DNA of 59,769 bases from Hyphomicrobiales bacterium (lineage in GTDB: Bacteria; Pseudomonadota; Alphaproteobacteria; Rhizobiales; Rhizobiaceae): the NCBI GenBank assembly GCA_900472485.1, contig UCII01000032.1, forward strand, positions 1-59,769. The letters are read 5' to 3'. The notes beneath the pieces were generated by a model. That model did no database searches, had not been told where the DNA came from, and saw only the letters and a list, made by a program, of their open reading frames with translations. The translations under genes and the position numbers were made by a program. Positions 27,326 through 35,339 of the stretch are shown in pieces. Numbering within the stretch: position 1 is the stretch's first letter; each line of letters opens with the position of its first letter.

Positions 27326-27943
27326 TTACTTATTGGTGGTCGACGAAGTCGTGGTGTTGTCGGTTGCCGGCATCGTCGACGTACCGGACGATTGAGCCGC
27401 CTTTTCGGAAGCCTGCATCGAGAGGGTCTTGAACTCCGGTGCGGCCTTCAGGGAATCGGCCGTTTCCGTCGTCGTCAGCTTCACCGTCCCGTCCTGCGGG
27501 TTCTGGGTGGCGCTGATCTTATCGAAAGGAACAGCGACGTTTTTCTGGCCCAAGCCAAGGAAACCGCCGACGCCGACGACCGCGGCAACGACGCCACCCT
27601 GCTTCTGCAGGATCAGGTCGTTGATGCTGCCGATGCTTTCGTTCTGACCATTATAGACCGACTGGCCCATATAAGTCTTGGCGCTGATCTGATCGGCGGA
27701 CTGCGTGGTCAGATAGCCAGCCTGGCCACCCGTGGCGGGGGCAGGAGCCTGAGCACTTTTCTGTGCTGCCGAGCTATCAGGTTTGGTGGCATCCGGCGTT
27801 GCCGGCGCGCTTTGCGTCACCGGCGCATTATTGCCAGCGCCGTTTGATGGCTGTTGCGCCTGGGCAAAAGCCATGGGTGAAAGCACGGACGCCGTGGCAA
27901 AGATGGCGCCTGCGGCAACGGAAGTGAAGAGTTTCCCAGTCAT
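27326..27943 (-). CDS. Exported PRC-barrel domain protein
   Basis: The 205-residue product has a Sec signal peptide (MTGKLFTSVAAGAIF, cleavage near AFA-QAQ). A low-complexity Ala/Pro/Ser/Gln spacer to about residue 80 follows, then a PRC-barrel domain with IGSINDLILQKQGGVVAAVVGVGGF (segments INDLI and VVGVGG are diagnostic). The tail is Ser/Thr-rich. Such proteins are periplasmic or envelope-bound and often stress-induced; no enzymatic role is known. The ATG at 27943 was chosen because AAAGGTAGG lies just upstream, inside the longer alternative reading. Confidence 0.85.
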   Translation of the reverse strand: MTGKLFTSVAAGAIFATASVLSPMAFAQAQQPSNGAGNNAPVTQSAPATPDATKPDSSAAQKSAQAPAPATGGQAGYLTTQSADQISAKTYMGQSVYNGQNESIGSINDLILQKQGGVVAAVVGVGGFLGLGQKNVAVPFDKISATQNPQDGTVKLTTTETADSLKAAPEFKTLSMQASEKAAQSSGTSTMPATDNTTTSSTTNK

Positions 27944-28263
27944 CGTGAACCTACCTTTCATTCTGATGGGCATGCTTCGTCATACGCGCATGCTTACCAG
28001 CGCGAGTGGAACTTTTGTGCTGCCGGCCCTTATCGTACCGGTCCTAGAAGCAATGGCTCAGGGAGGTTTTGGTTCCGTCAAAAGTTGCAGAAAATTGCTT
28101 CATTCAGCTCGAAAGCAAAAGGAATATGTTGGGAAATCAATAGCTACGGCTTCAAAAAACAACCAGAAAGATTATTAGGATCGCAGAAAAACGATTCAAC
28201 TCGAATTTCAATTTTTCCGATGCCCAACGTGCCTTGCACCTTGCGTGGCCCGGCAAAATAATA
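27944..28263. other. Gene-free stretch upstream of PRC-barrel gene
   Basis: This 320-nt stretch lies between the PRC-barrel start and the terminator of the galactonate operon. It is comparatively AT-rich in its right half. I see no ORF or RNA gene that can be supported; it should contain the PRC-barrel promoter. Confidence 0.5.
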
Positions 28264-28292
28264 CCGCCTTCAGCCGGATCGGCTGAAGGCGG
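28264..28292 (-). terminator. Intrinsic terminator of the galactonate operon
   Basis: A perfect 12-bp stem (28264-28275 with 28281-28292) has a 5-nt loop. On the minus strand it is followed by the T-rich TATTATTTT and lies 7 nt after the lactonase stop codon. Confidence 0.9.
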
Positions 28293-28299
28293 CCTTCAA

Positions 28300-29187
28300 T
28301 CAAAGCTTGTATAGAGGGTCGAAAACGCCCTTCACCGTCAGGCCAAGTTCCAGAAGAGCACCCGCCTGCGGCTGCGTCGAGCGCGCCTCCTCATCCAAGC
28401 CTTCCCAGGCAGTGGTCACGGCCAGCCGGTCCGCATTCTTGCCGATGAAGGCCGGGCAGGACGGCTGCATTGCGGGCACGCGATAGCGCTCGATGCGCAG
28501 GCCGTCCGGGCTGTATTTGTCGACGAAGCCGGAACCCCAGCGCGCATTCCAGATATAGCCGTCCGCGTCGCAGACCGAACCGTCAAGGCCGCCAGGATCT
28601 TCCATGCTGTCGACCATGACGATCGGCTCGCCGGTCGGAAGCCCCGTCTCCGGGTCGACGAGCACGCGCATCAGCTGGCTGACGCGGGTATCGGTGAAAT
28701 AGCCGATCGTGCCGTCCGGCGAGAAGCAGATGGAATTCGGAATGCTGATCTGGTCAAAGATTTTGGTGACCTTGCCGCCGGCAACATGATAGATGGCGCC
28801 CGCCTGCATCTCGGCGCGCTTTCCCATGGTGCCGATCCAGAGCGATCCGGAAACATGCGTGCGTCCGTCATTGGAGCGGTTTTCCGGCTTGTCGGCTTCG
28901 ATGGCCGTATAGAAGCTCAATTCGCCCGTTCCGATGTTGCGAAGGAAGAGACCTTGTTCGGTTGCGATCATCTGCCGTTCCGCATCGACACGAGCCAGGA
29001 CGCTCGCCATCATCGGCAGTTCGTGAACCTGTTTCTTGCCGGTCGGCAGGTGCAATTCATGCAGTTCCTTGCCGAGGATGTTGAACCACCAGACGGTGTC
29101 GCTATCGGGGTCGTAGGTCGGGCCTTCTCCCAGAACGGAGGAGGTGTTGCAGAGAATATTGCCCTGGAAATCATGAATATCGGTCAT
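28300..29187 (-). CDS. SMP-30/gluconolactonase family lactonase (probable galactonolactonase)
   Basis: The 295-residue beta-propeller protein has the metal-site residues expected for the SMP-30 family: Glu21 in LGEGPTYD, Asn and Asp in RSNDGRTH, and Asp in LDGSVCDADG. These enzymes open sugar lactones in the cytoplasm. Its position as last gene of an operon with dgoK, dgoA and a sugar dehydrogenase points to D-galactono-1,4-lactone as substrate, but arabinono- or fucono-lactone is not excluded. It starts 3 nt after the dgoA stop codon. Confidence 0.85.
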   Translation of the reverse strand: MTDIHDFQGNILCNTSSVLGEGPTYDPDSDTVWWFNILGKELHELHLPTGKKQVHELPMMASVLARVDAERQMIATEQGLFLRNIGTGELSFYTAIEADKPENRSNDGRTHVSGSLWIGTMGKRAEMQAGAIYHVAGGKVTKIFDQISIPNSICFSPDGTIGYFTDTRVSQLMRVLVDPETGLPTGEPIVMVDSMEDPGGLDGSVCDADGYIWNARWGSGFVDKYSPDGLRIERYRVPAMQPSCPAFIGKNADRLAVTTAWEGLDEEARSTQPQAGALLELGLTVKGVFDPLYKL

Positions 29188-29190
29188 AGA

Positions 29191-29826
29191 TCAGGCTCCT
29201 ACGGCTGCATCATAGGCATAAATGGTGACCTTGGCGCGTTCGGCAACCTCCGCCGCCGTCATTCCCGGCTTGTAAAGGCTGGTGCCGAGGCCGAAGGCGA
29301 GCACGCCAGCCTTGGTGTAATCGGCGAAATTCTTGTCCGACACGCCGCCGACCGCCGCAATGACGAGCTCGGGCGGCAAGACCGCGCGAATGGCTGTGAT
29401 GCCGGAGGCGCCGAGCACGCCGGCGGGGAAGAATTTGAGACCAGTGGCACCGGCGCGGGCCGCCGAAAGCGCTTCCGTGGCGGTGAACACGCCAGGCATC
29501 GTCACCATGCCCTTGTCGCGGGCGCGGCTGATAACCGCAGGCTCGACATTCGGCGTTACCAAGAGCTTGCCGCCGGCGCCATCCAACCTGTCGACGTCTT
29601 CCACCGTCAGCACAGTGCCGGCGCCGATCAGGCAATCGGCAGGCGCCATCTTGGCGGCGATCTCGATAGAGCGGAACGGTTCGGGCGAATTCAGCGGGAT
29701 TTCGATTGCCGTGAAGCCTGTCTCGATCAGCGTGCCGACAATGTCAGTCGTTTCCTCCGGCTTGATGCCGCGAAGAATGGCAATGAGCGGGCGCTTCATG
29801 GGCGGGAAGGGGATGCGGGTCGTCAT
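29191..29826 (-). CDS. dgoA: 2-dehydro-3-deoxy-6-phosphogalactonate aldolase
   Basis: The 211-residue class I aldolase has the Schiff-base Lys131 in GLKFFPA and the acid/base Glu42 in AIEIPLNSP. The LNSPEP and PNVEP spellings favour the KDPGal over the KDPG/Eda branch. It splits 2-keto-3-deoxy-6-phosphogalactonate into pyruvate and glyceraldehyde-3-phosphate. Its start codon overlaps the dgoK stop by one base (TGATG arrangement), indicating coupled translation. Confidence 0.93.
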   Translation of the reverse strand: MTTRIPFPPMKRPLIAILRGIKPEETTDIVGTLIETGFTAIEIPLNSPEPFRSIEIAAKMAPADCLIGAGTVLTVEDVDRLDGAGGKLLVTPNVEPAVISRARDKGMVTMPGVFTATEALSAARAGATGLKFFPAGVLGASGITAIRAVLPPELVIAAVGGVSDKNFADYTKAGVLAFGLGTSLYKPGMTAAEVAERAKVTIYAYDAAVGA

Positions 29827-30758
29827 CAGCTTTTGCTTTCTTTCTTGAACCAGATCGCTTCGGCCGCGGCGGACAATCCGCGACGGACGGCGGCATCGGC
29901 ATCGATGGTCTTGTAATTGAGGGAGAGGGTGCGGAAGGCGTCTTCGTAGAGAGCCTGGAGACGGCCGGAGGCGACGAGCGTGATGGCTGCATTCTGCCCT
30001 GCCGACGCGCGCGCACCGGCGATTTCCGCACCGATCAGGGTGCCCGAGATCAGCGCCTGTGCGCCTGTGGCCGTAAGCCCGTTCAGGAGCTGGCCGGAGC
30101 GGGCCGTAAACAGCAGGTTGGTGACAAGGGCCGGCTTATCCAGGGCCGTCTTGAGGGCGGTCTCGAATGTCTTCGTGTCGGCCGGCATGTCTGCCGCGCC
30201 AGCAACGGCATGCGACAGGATGCTGTGCCTGGTAATGACGTCGAAAAGCTCACCCGTCATGAAGGTGGAAAAACCCGTCACCTGGCCATCCAGCACGCGC
30301 ACCCATTTCGAATGCGTCCCCGGCATGCACACCAGCTGTTCGCCCTTGGCATCGGCCGCAATCGCGCCGAGCAGCTGCGTTTCCTCACCGCGCATGACAT
30401 CAGGCACCTGCTGGCTTCGTTGCGCGAGTCCCGGCAGGATGCGCACATCGTGGGATTGTCCGGGCACGGAAACGGCCCCGGTCAGGATGGCGGCAAGTGA
30501 GGTCGGCGTGTCGATATATCCGGCTTCCACCCAGCCCTGACGCGCTCCGGCCATGCCGCAGACGATGACAGGAAGGGTGTCCGGCGCCGATACGGCATCG
30601 AGATGCGTTTGCAGGACCTTGGCAAAGCCGGTCTGAGCCGCCGTGGTCATACCTTCGCCGCTGCGGCGCTCAGCCAGTATGCTGCCGTCTTCATCGATCA
30701 GCCACAGCCGGAAACTGCTGGTGCCCCAGTCCACCGCGACATATGCGGGTTTCGTCAT
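29826..30758 (-). CDS. dgoK: 2-dehydro-3-deoxygalactonokinase
   Basis: The 310-residue kinase begins with YVAVDWGTSSFRLWL, the phosphate-binding signature of the DgoK family. It shows the family blocks LPGLAQRS, MRGEETQLLG and CMPGTHSKWV. It phosphorylates 2-keto-3-deoxygalactonate at O6. It lies 37 nt after the SDR gene and overlaps dgoA by one base. Confidence 0.94.
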   Translation of the reverse strand: MTKPAYVAVDWGTSSFRLWLIDEDGSILAERRSGEGMTTAAQTGFAKVLQTHLDAVSAPDTLPVIVCGMAGARQGWVEAGYIDTPTSLAAILTGAVSVPGQSHDVRILPGLAQRSQQVPDVMRGEETQLLGAIAADAKGEQLVCMPGTHSKWVRVLDGQVTGFSTFMTGELFDVITRHSILSHAVAGAADMPADTKTFETALKTALDKPALVTNLLFTARSGQLLNGLTATGAQALISGTLIGAEIAGARASAGQNAAITLVASGRLQALYEDAFRTLSLNYKTIDADAAVRRGLSAAAEAIWFKKESKS

Positions 30759-30795
30759 GAGAAATGCTCCAAGTCTTACGTCAGAAATCTTGAGA

Positions 30796-31563
30796 TTAAA
30801 AAATACCGCCGTCGACGGTGATGGCTTGCCCGGTCATGGCGCCGGAGCAGTCCGAAGCCAGGAAGAGCACCGGCCCGACCAGATCGTCGGCACTCAGCAC
30901 GCGCTTCAGGCATTGCCGGCCTATCGTCTTTTCCATGCCCTCCTCGGTCAGCCAGAGGTCGAGCTGCCGCTGGGTGACTATCATTCCGGGTAGAACGGCG
31001 TTGACGCGAATGTTCTCGGGGCCGAAGCGCCCGGCAAAGCTCTTGGTCAACCCGATGATGCCCGACTTTGCGGTCGCGTAGGAGGCGAGCTGCGGCGGGT
31101 TCATCTTGAAGACGATCGAGGAGAAGTTGATGATCGCGCCGCCGCCAGCGGCGCGCATGCCGGGTACAGCCGCCTGCGAGACGAAGAAGACCTGCTTCAG
31201 GTTGATTGCCTGATTGTTGTCCCAATATTCTTCGGTCGTGGTGTCGATATCGTGACGGTCGTCCCAGGCTGCATTGTTGACGAGGACGCGGACCGCTCCG
31301 AGATCGGACTCGACCGCCGCAACCGTGCTTTTGACCGCGCCGACATCACGCAGGTCGGCGTGATAGAAGGAAACGGGATGGGCCGATTGGCCTGAAAGCT
31401 TAGCCGCCAAAGCCTTGCTCGACTCTTCGATGATGTCGATGAAGGCCACCTTTGCACCCTGTTTGGCGAAGGCTTCCACGAGGCTTGCGCCGATGCCGGA
31501 ACCGCCGCCGGTGACGAGAACGGTGCGATCTTTCAGATCGGGAAATTGCGCCTGAGTATCCAC
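30796..31563 (-). CDS. SDR-family oxidoreductase, probable D-galactose 1-dehydrogenase
   Basis: The 255-residue short-chain dehydrogenase has the NAD(P) motif TGGGSGIG near residue 19, NNAA near residue 90, the catalytic Ser in NFSS and the YATAK pair. The operon context (dgoK, dgoA, lactonase) suggests it oxidises D-galactose to the lactone, the first step of the De Ley-Doudoroff route; another aldose is possible. Translation probably starts at GTG 31563 (or TTG 31566), both preceded by GGAGGAG. An ATG further upstream lies before the predicted transcription start and was not used. Confidence 0.8.
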   Translation of the reverse strand: MDTQAQFPDLKDRTVLVTGGGSGIGASLVEAFAKQGAKVAFIDIIEESSKALAAKLSGQSAHPVSFYHADLRDVGAVKSTVAAVESDLGAVRVLVNNAAWDDRHDIDTTTEEYWDNNQAINLKQVFFVSQAAVPGMRAAGGGAIINFSSIVFKMNPPQLASYATAKSGIIGLTKSFAGRFGPENIRVNAVLPGMIVTQRQLDLWLTEEGMEKTIGRQCLKRVLSADDLVGPVLFLASDCSGAMTGQAITVDGGIF

Positions 31564-31592
31564 CAAGATGTCTCCTCCCGGAACAATCGAAA

Positions 31593-31609
31593 GTTCCATT
31601 ATTCGGAAC
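31593..31609. promoter_or_regulatory. Palindromic operator, candidate IclR-family site
   Basis: GTTCCATTATTCGGAAC is an inverted repeat of 5 bp around 7 nt. It lies just downstream of the galactonate operon promoter and close to the divergent IclR gene, as expected for an autoregulating repressor. A second repeat, ATAATT-N11-AATTAT (31610-31632), overlaps the -10 box. Confidence 0.6.
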
Positions 31610-31627
31610 ATAATTTGACTATATGGA

Positions 31628-31656
31628 ATTATCGATCTACCTTTGCACGGTGTCAA
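31628..31656 (-). promoter_or_regulatory. Sigma-70 promoter of the galactonate operon
   Basis: On the minus strand TTGACA (31651-31656) is followed after 17 nt by GATAAT (31628-31633): a perfect -35 and five of six -10 bases. The start is expected near 31621, giving a leader of about 55 nt before the SDR gene. Confidence 0.8.
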
Positions 31657-31686
31657 GGATAGCGCGGCTCTGCCAGAGATAAATGA

Positions 31687-32502
31687 ATGAGCATGGATCT
31701 AGGTTCAGAGGGTGGAAAAAATAAAGGGCATCGCGACCGGGAAACCGGGACGCTGGGAAAGCTCGTCTCCTTGCTCGATCTCGTCGCACTCGCCGATGGC
31801 CCGATGCGCTTCACCGACATCCTTTCCCTCTCTGATCAGCCGCGCGGCACATTGCATCGCCAATTGTCGCACCTTGTCGAGGAAGGGCTTCTGGAGGTCG
31901 ACCGCGATGGTCGTTATCTGATCGGATTGCGGCTCTTGACGCTTGCCTCGCGCAGTTGGGCGCGCAACGAGTTTCGCGCGGTCGCCGAGCCACACCTGCA
32001 CCGCTTGCAGGAGGTGACCGGCGAAACCGTCCATCTCGGCGTCCTGCGCGGCACGGAGGTCATTTATCTCGACAAAGTCGAGGGGCGCCAATCCGTTCGC
32101 ATGTATTCGCAGGTCGGGAATGCATCTCCGGCCTATTGTACCGGTGTCGGCAAGGCGGCGCTCTCCGCGCTCGACGATGCCGAGCTTGACGCGAGAATCT
32201 CACGCCTCGAATATCACCCTTATACCGAGCATACGCTTCGCGATATCTCGGAGCTGCTTTCCGATGTTTCGGAGATTAGGGCGCGGGGCTATGCCTTCGA
32301 TCTCGAGGAACATGAAAGCGGCATTTGCTGCGTTGCCGCGCCGATCCGTTCCGACGATGGACATATGCTGGCCGGTATCTCGGTGACCGGCCCGGCCTAT
32401 CGCGTCACACTGGAAAAGTTACGGGCATGGGCGCCTTTGGTGGTTGCCGCTGCTGATTCGATCATGACGGATATGCGCAACCGCATGGGGCCTAAGCGCT
32501 GA
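31687..32502 (+). CDS. IclR-family transcriptional regulator (probable regulator of the galactonate operon)
   Basis: The 271-residue protein has an N-terminal winged helix-turn-helix (about residues 18-75, with RFTDILSLSDQPRGTLHRQLSHL). The IclR effector domain shows ETVHLGVLRGTEVIYLDKVEG and YCTGVGKAALSAL. IclR proteins bind small carbon-source ligands. It is divergently transcribed from the sugar operon across a 123-nt spacer that holds palindromic sites, so it most likely represses that operon and itself until a galactose-pathway intermediate is present. Confidence 0.9.
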   Translation: MSMDLGSEGGKNKGHRDRETGTLGKLVSLLDLVALADGPMRFTDILSLSDQPRGTLHRQLSHLVEEGLLEVDRDGRYLIGLRLLTLASRSWARNEFRAVAEPHLHRLQEVTGETVHLGVLRGTEVIYLDKVEGRQSVRMYSQVGNASPAYCTGVGKAALSALDDAELDARISRLEYHPYTEHTLRDISELLSDVSEIRARGYAFDLEEHESGICCVAAPIRSDDGHMLAGISVTGPAYRVTLEKLRAWAPLVVAAADSIMTDMRNRMGPKR

Positions 32503-32823
32503 CTCCATAAATTTCGCGCAACGGCTGTCGGAAACTCGCGGATTTAATGCTGTAGGCGCCGGATCTTAGCAAAATTGCTCGTATATCTTGAATTTTATTG
32601 TTGAGATATGCGGAAGAACTGCCATTATCCGCAAGTGATTATTGAAGCCACACAGGATTTTGCGAGGTGTTGAGCGGACATAATAGTAACGGGCGTTGAT
32701 GCAGTCGCAATTTTGGAAAACTTATATTTTGCCGAGCGGCTGAGACCGGCTGCCGTACGATAATCGTGAGGGACAAGAAACGGAAGTTTCGTATTTTTTT
32801 CCTCTTTTACATAAAGAAGACTG
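32503..32823. other. AT-rich spacer upstream of LuxR-type gene
   Basis: This 321-nt stretch has no supported gene. It holds an inverted repeat ATATCT-N15-AGATAT at 32583-32609 and a short hairpin GAAAC-GGAA-GTTTC (32777-32790) followed by a T-tract just ahead of the next gene. No canonical lux box was seen. Confidence 0.5.
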
Positions 32824-33564
32824 ATGATGGCGGCATTGATACAGGCGGGCATGTCCCCTCGTGGTGAGGACTTTATCGAGGAAATCAGTAGGCTTAAGAC
32901 GCAGTTCGATGTGTTCCGTTTCATGAAGGGGTTGACGGAGGCCTATCGTTGCCGAGCCTTCATGGTGCTCAATCTCCCGCCTATTACGTCCTCGGACCTG
33001 CAGAGCAATTCAGTCATCAACAATTGGCCGGCAGAGCTGCTGTCGATCTACGATCAGGAAAACCTATTGTCGACCAGCCCCGCCCTGCAGCGTCTGCGCG
33101 GCTCCACGCTGCCCTTCTTTTATGAGGTAGCGAAAAGCTCCAACCGCGAGGAGAGCAAGTCGCAACTCGTCGTGGCTCTGTTCGAACGTTTCCGCATGAC
33201 GCGTTTCGTCTATTTCCCGACGCACGATGCCTCCGGTCTTCGCGGCGCGGTTTGTTTGGCTGGTGATCGCGAGCTCTTTTCGATGGAAGAGGTCAAGGAC
33301 CTTTTCTATATAGCAGTTCATGTCTACGACCGGCTTGCGGAAATCCGCAATCTCGATGTTCGCGTCGTCGATGCTCTGACCGACCGGGAGATCGATTGCC
33401 TGAACTGGACGGCCGCCGGAAAGACCAGCGCCGAAATCGCCGAAATCCTGTCTCTGTCCGAACATACGGTCAATCACTACCTCAATCGCGCCACCAAGAA
33501 GCTCGACACCGTCAATCGCACTCAGGCCGTCGCCAAAGCTTTGCGCGTCGGATTGATCAAATAA
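32824..33564 (+). CDS. LuxR-family regulator with atypical autoinducer-binding domain
   Basis: The 246-residue protein has an N-terminal domain resembling the acyl-homoserine-lactone pocket (residues about 15-160) and a C-terminal LuxR/GerE helix-turn-helix (LTDREIDCLNWTAAGKTSAE, then TVNHYLNRATKKLD). Aligned by eye to TraR, Tyr61 and Pro71 are kept but the pocket residues Trp57, Asp70 and Trp85 appear replaced by Leu, Ser and Phe. No luxI-type synthase is nearby. It may respond to another ligand or to none. Regulatory targets are unknown. Confidence 0.82.
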   Translation: MMAALIQAGMSPRGEDFIEEISRLKTQFDVFRFMKGLTEAYRCRAFMVLNLPPITSSDLQSNSVINNWPAELLSIYDQENLLSTSPALQRLRGSTLPFFYEVAKSSNREESKSQLVVALFERFRMTRFVYFPTHDASGLRGAVCLAGDRELFSMEEVKDLFYIAVHVYDRLAEIRNLDVRVVDALTDREIDCLNWTAAGKTSAEIAEILSLSEHTVNHYLNRATKKLDTVNRTQAVAKALRVGLIK

Positions 33565-34184
33565 TGGCGTCGCCATCTCGATGCGATGATCGAGATTCGA
33601 GCAGGGTGTGAATGAATTTTGTGCGCTGCGAATAAAATATAATGAACCCTGCGGCGGGGGGCTCATGTCGATTCAGGCGGAATAGCGAATAAGTAATTGA
33701 AATACCGTCGTTTCCCGGATTTTCTGAAAACTGGCACGCTTCCTGCTTCTAAAAAGACAGAGGTCCAGAGGGGACTTTGATAACAGCGCCGACGAAACGT
33801 GCGCGGATCAAACGACCGTCGCCGATGCCCGTCGCCACAGCTTCTCCCGGCGAAGGGATCGGCGGCGGTTGTTGCTCATTTAACACGCTTAGCAAGTTCG
33901 GGCGCGCTCGTGGGACGATTTTCGCGCCTTTGCCCTATTCCTTTCAGACGAGTGTTCTATGTCGGCGCGCGATCATGTCTTCCTGAATTGGGAGCGCGTT
34001 GCGGCTGGTAAGGGTCCTTTATGGACCCGGCGGACCTGCCGGCCGCAACGAAGACGCATTTTATCGGCGACGTGCCGGATTTCGTTTGGCGAAGGCCCGC
34101 CTCTCTACTATCTAAGCCAGAATGATTTCGGAAAGCGTCCGCCCCATGCGGCGCTGCCAAAAAAGATTCTGCAGTGAGGATGAA
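33565..34184. other. Gene-poor region between LuxR-type gene and mrp
   Basis: About 620 nt without a convincing gene. It contains a sigma-54-like promoter (33732-33747) reading rightward and a small hairpin GGGTCC-TTTAT-GGACCC (34012-34028). A 69-codon frame from TTG 33777 follows a GAGGGG motif but its product is Pro/Arg-rich and unlike any protein I know. Confidence 0.5.
33732..33747 (+). promoter_or_regulatory. Candidate sigma-54 (RpoN) promoter
   Basis: TGGCACG-CTTC-CTGCT keeps the GG-N10-GC spacing and has one mismatch to the RpoN consensus TGGCACG-N4-TTGCW. The start would be near 33758. Downstream are only a gene-poor stretch and, 430 nt away, mrp. No NifA-type TGT-N10-ACA site was noticed upstream. 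Confidence 0.45.
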
Positions 34185-35339
34185 ATGGCAGACGTCACCA
34201 AGGAACAGGTGCTGGAAACGTTGAGGACGGTTCGCGGCCCGGACCTGGAGCACAACATCGTTGAACTCGGCATGGTGTCGGATGTCTTCATCTCCGATGG
34301 CAAGGTCTATTTCTCCATCACCGTTCCCGCCGAGCGCGCCAAGGATCTGGAGCCGATGCGTCTCGCCGCCGAGCGGGTCGTCAAGGATATGCCCGGTGTC
34401 AAAGGTGCCCTGGTCGCGCTGACGGCTGACAAGAAGGCTGGCGCTCCGGGGCCCCGGCCCGCGGCTGCGCAAGCTGCCCCGCAAGGCCATTCGCATCCTC
34501 ACCAGCACGCGCCGCAACAGCCGCCCCGCGCCGCCAAGATCGGCGTTCCGGGCGTCAAGGCCATCATCGCGGTCGCCTCGGGCAAGGGCGGCGTCGGCAA
34601 ATCGACGACGGCGGTCAATCTGGCGCTGGGGCTGCTTGCCAACGGCCTGAAGGTCGGCATTCTGGATGCCGATATCTACGGCCCTTCGATGCCGCGCCTC
34701 CTGAAGATTTCCGGCCGTCCGACGCAGATCGATGGGCGCATCATCAATCCCATGGAGAATTACGGCCTCAAGGTGATGTCGATGGGCTTCCTCGTCGAGG
34801 AGGAGACCGCGATGATCTGGCGCGGGCCGATGGTACAATCGGCGCTATTGCAGATGCTGCGCGAGGTCTCCTGGGGCGAGCTCGACGTGCTCGTGGTCGA
34901 CATGCCCCCCGGCACCGGCGACGTGCAGCTCACCATGGCGCAGCAGGTGCCGCTTGCCGGCGCCGTTATCGTTTCGACGCCGCAGGATCTGGCGTTGATC
35001 GATGCGCGCAAGGGCCTAAACATGTTCCGCAAGGTCGAGGTTCCCGTCCTCGGCATCGTCGAGAACATGAGCTACTTCATCGCGCCGGATACCGGTGCGC
35101 GCTACGATATTTTCGGCCATGGCGGCGCCCGCAGGGAAGCGGAACGCATCGGTGTGCCTTTCCTTGGTGAAGTGCCGCTGACCATGGGCATCCGCGAAAC
35201 TTCGGATGCCGGCACGCCGGTCGTGGCGGCAGAGCCCAATGGAGTGGTTGCGAATATTTACCGCGAGATAGCAGCGAATGTCTGGAAGCAAGTGGCAGAA
35301 GCACCGCAGCGCGCGGCGCCATCGATCGTATTTGAATAA
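34185..35339 (+). CDS. mrp: Mrp/ApbC/NBP35 family P-loop ATPase, iron-sulfur carrier type, lacking cysteines
   Basis: The 384-residue protein has an N-terminal MIP18/DUF59 domain (residues 1-80) and a His/Gln/Pro-rich linker (GHSHPHQHAPQQPP). The MinD-like ATPase follows, with the deviant Walker A SGKGGVGKST and the DMPPGTGD switch. Mrp proteins carry and transfer Fe-S clusters through a CxxC pair near the C-terminus; here the matching place reads ENMSYFIAPDTG and the whole protein contains no cysteine. The ATG at 34185 follows GAGGA. The cluster-binding function is therefore doubtful for this copy, although family membership is clear. Confidence 0.92.
   Translation: MADVTKEQVLETLRTVRGPDLEHNIVELGMVSDVFISDGKVYFSITVPAERAKDLEPMRLAAERVVKDMPGVKGALVALTADKKAGAPGPRPAAAQAAPQGHSHPHQHAPQQPPRAAKIGVPGVKAIIAVASGKGGVGKSTTAVNLALGLLANGLKVGILDADIYGPSMPRLLKISGRPTQIDGRIINPMENYGLKVMSMGFLVEEETAMIWRGPMVQSALLQMLREVSWGELDVLVVDMPPGTGDVQLTMAQQVPLAGAVIVSTPQDLALIDARKGLNMFRKVEVPVLGIVENMSYFIAPDTGARYDIFGHGGARREAERIGVPFLGEVPLTMGIRETSDAGTPVVAAEPNGVVANIYREIAANVWKQVAEAPQRAAPSIVFE

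Noticed and set aside
32777..32800. GAAAC-GGAA-GTTTC hairpin followed by a T-tract ahead of the LuxR-type gene
   Set aside because: The stem has only 5 A/T-rich pairs and no gene ends nearby, so I do not call it a terminator.
33777..33986. A 69-codon frame with TTG start downstream of the sigma-54-like site
   Set aside because: The start codon is poor, spacing to the GAGGGG motif is only 3 nt, the product is Pro/Arg-rich with no family likeness, and overlapping frames are equally long. Kept only as a possibility in the findings.
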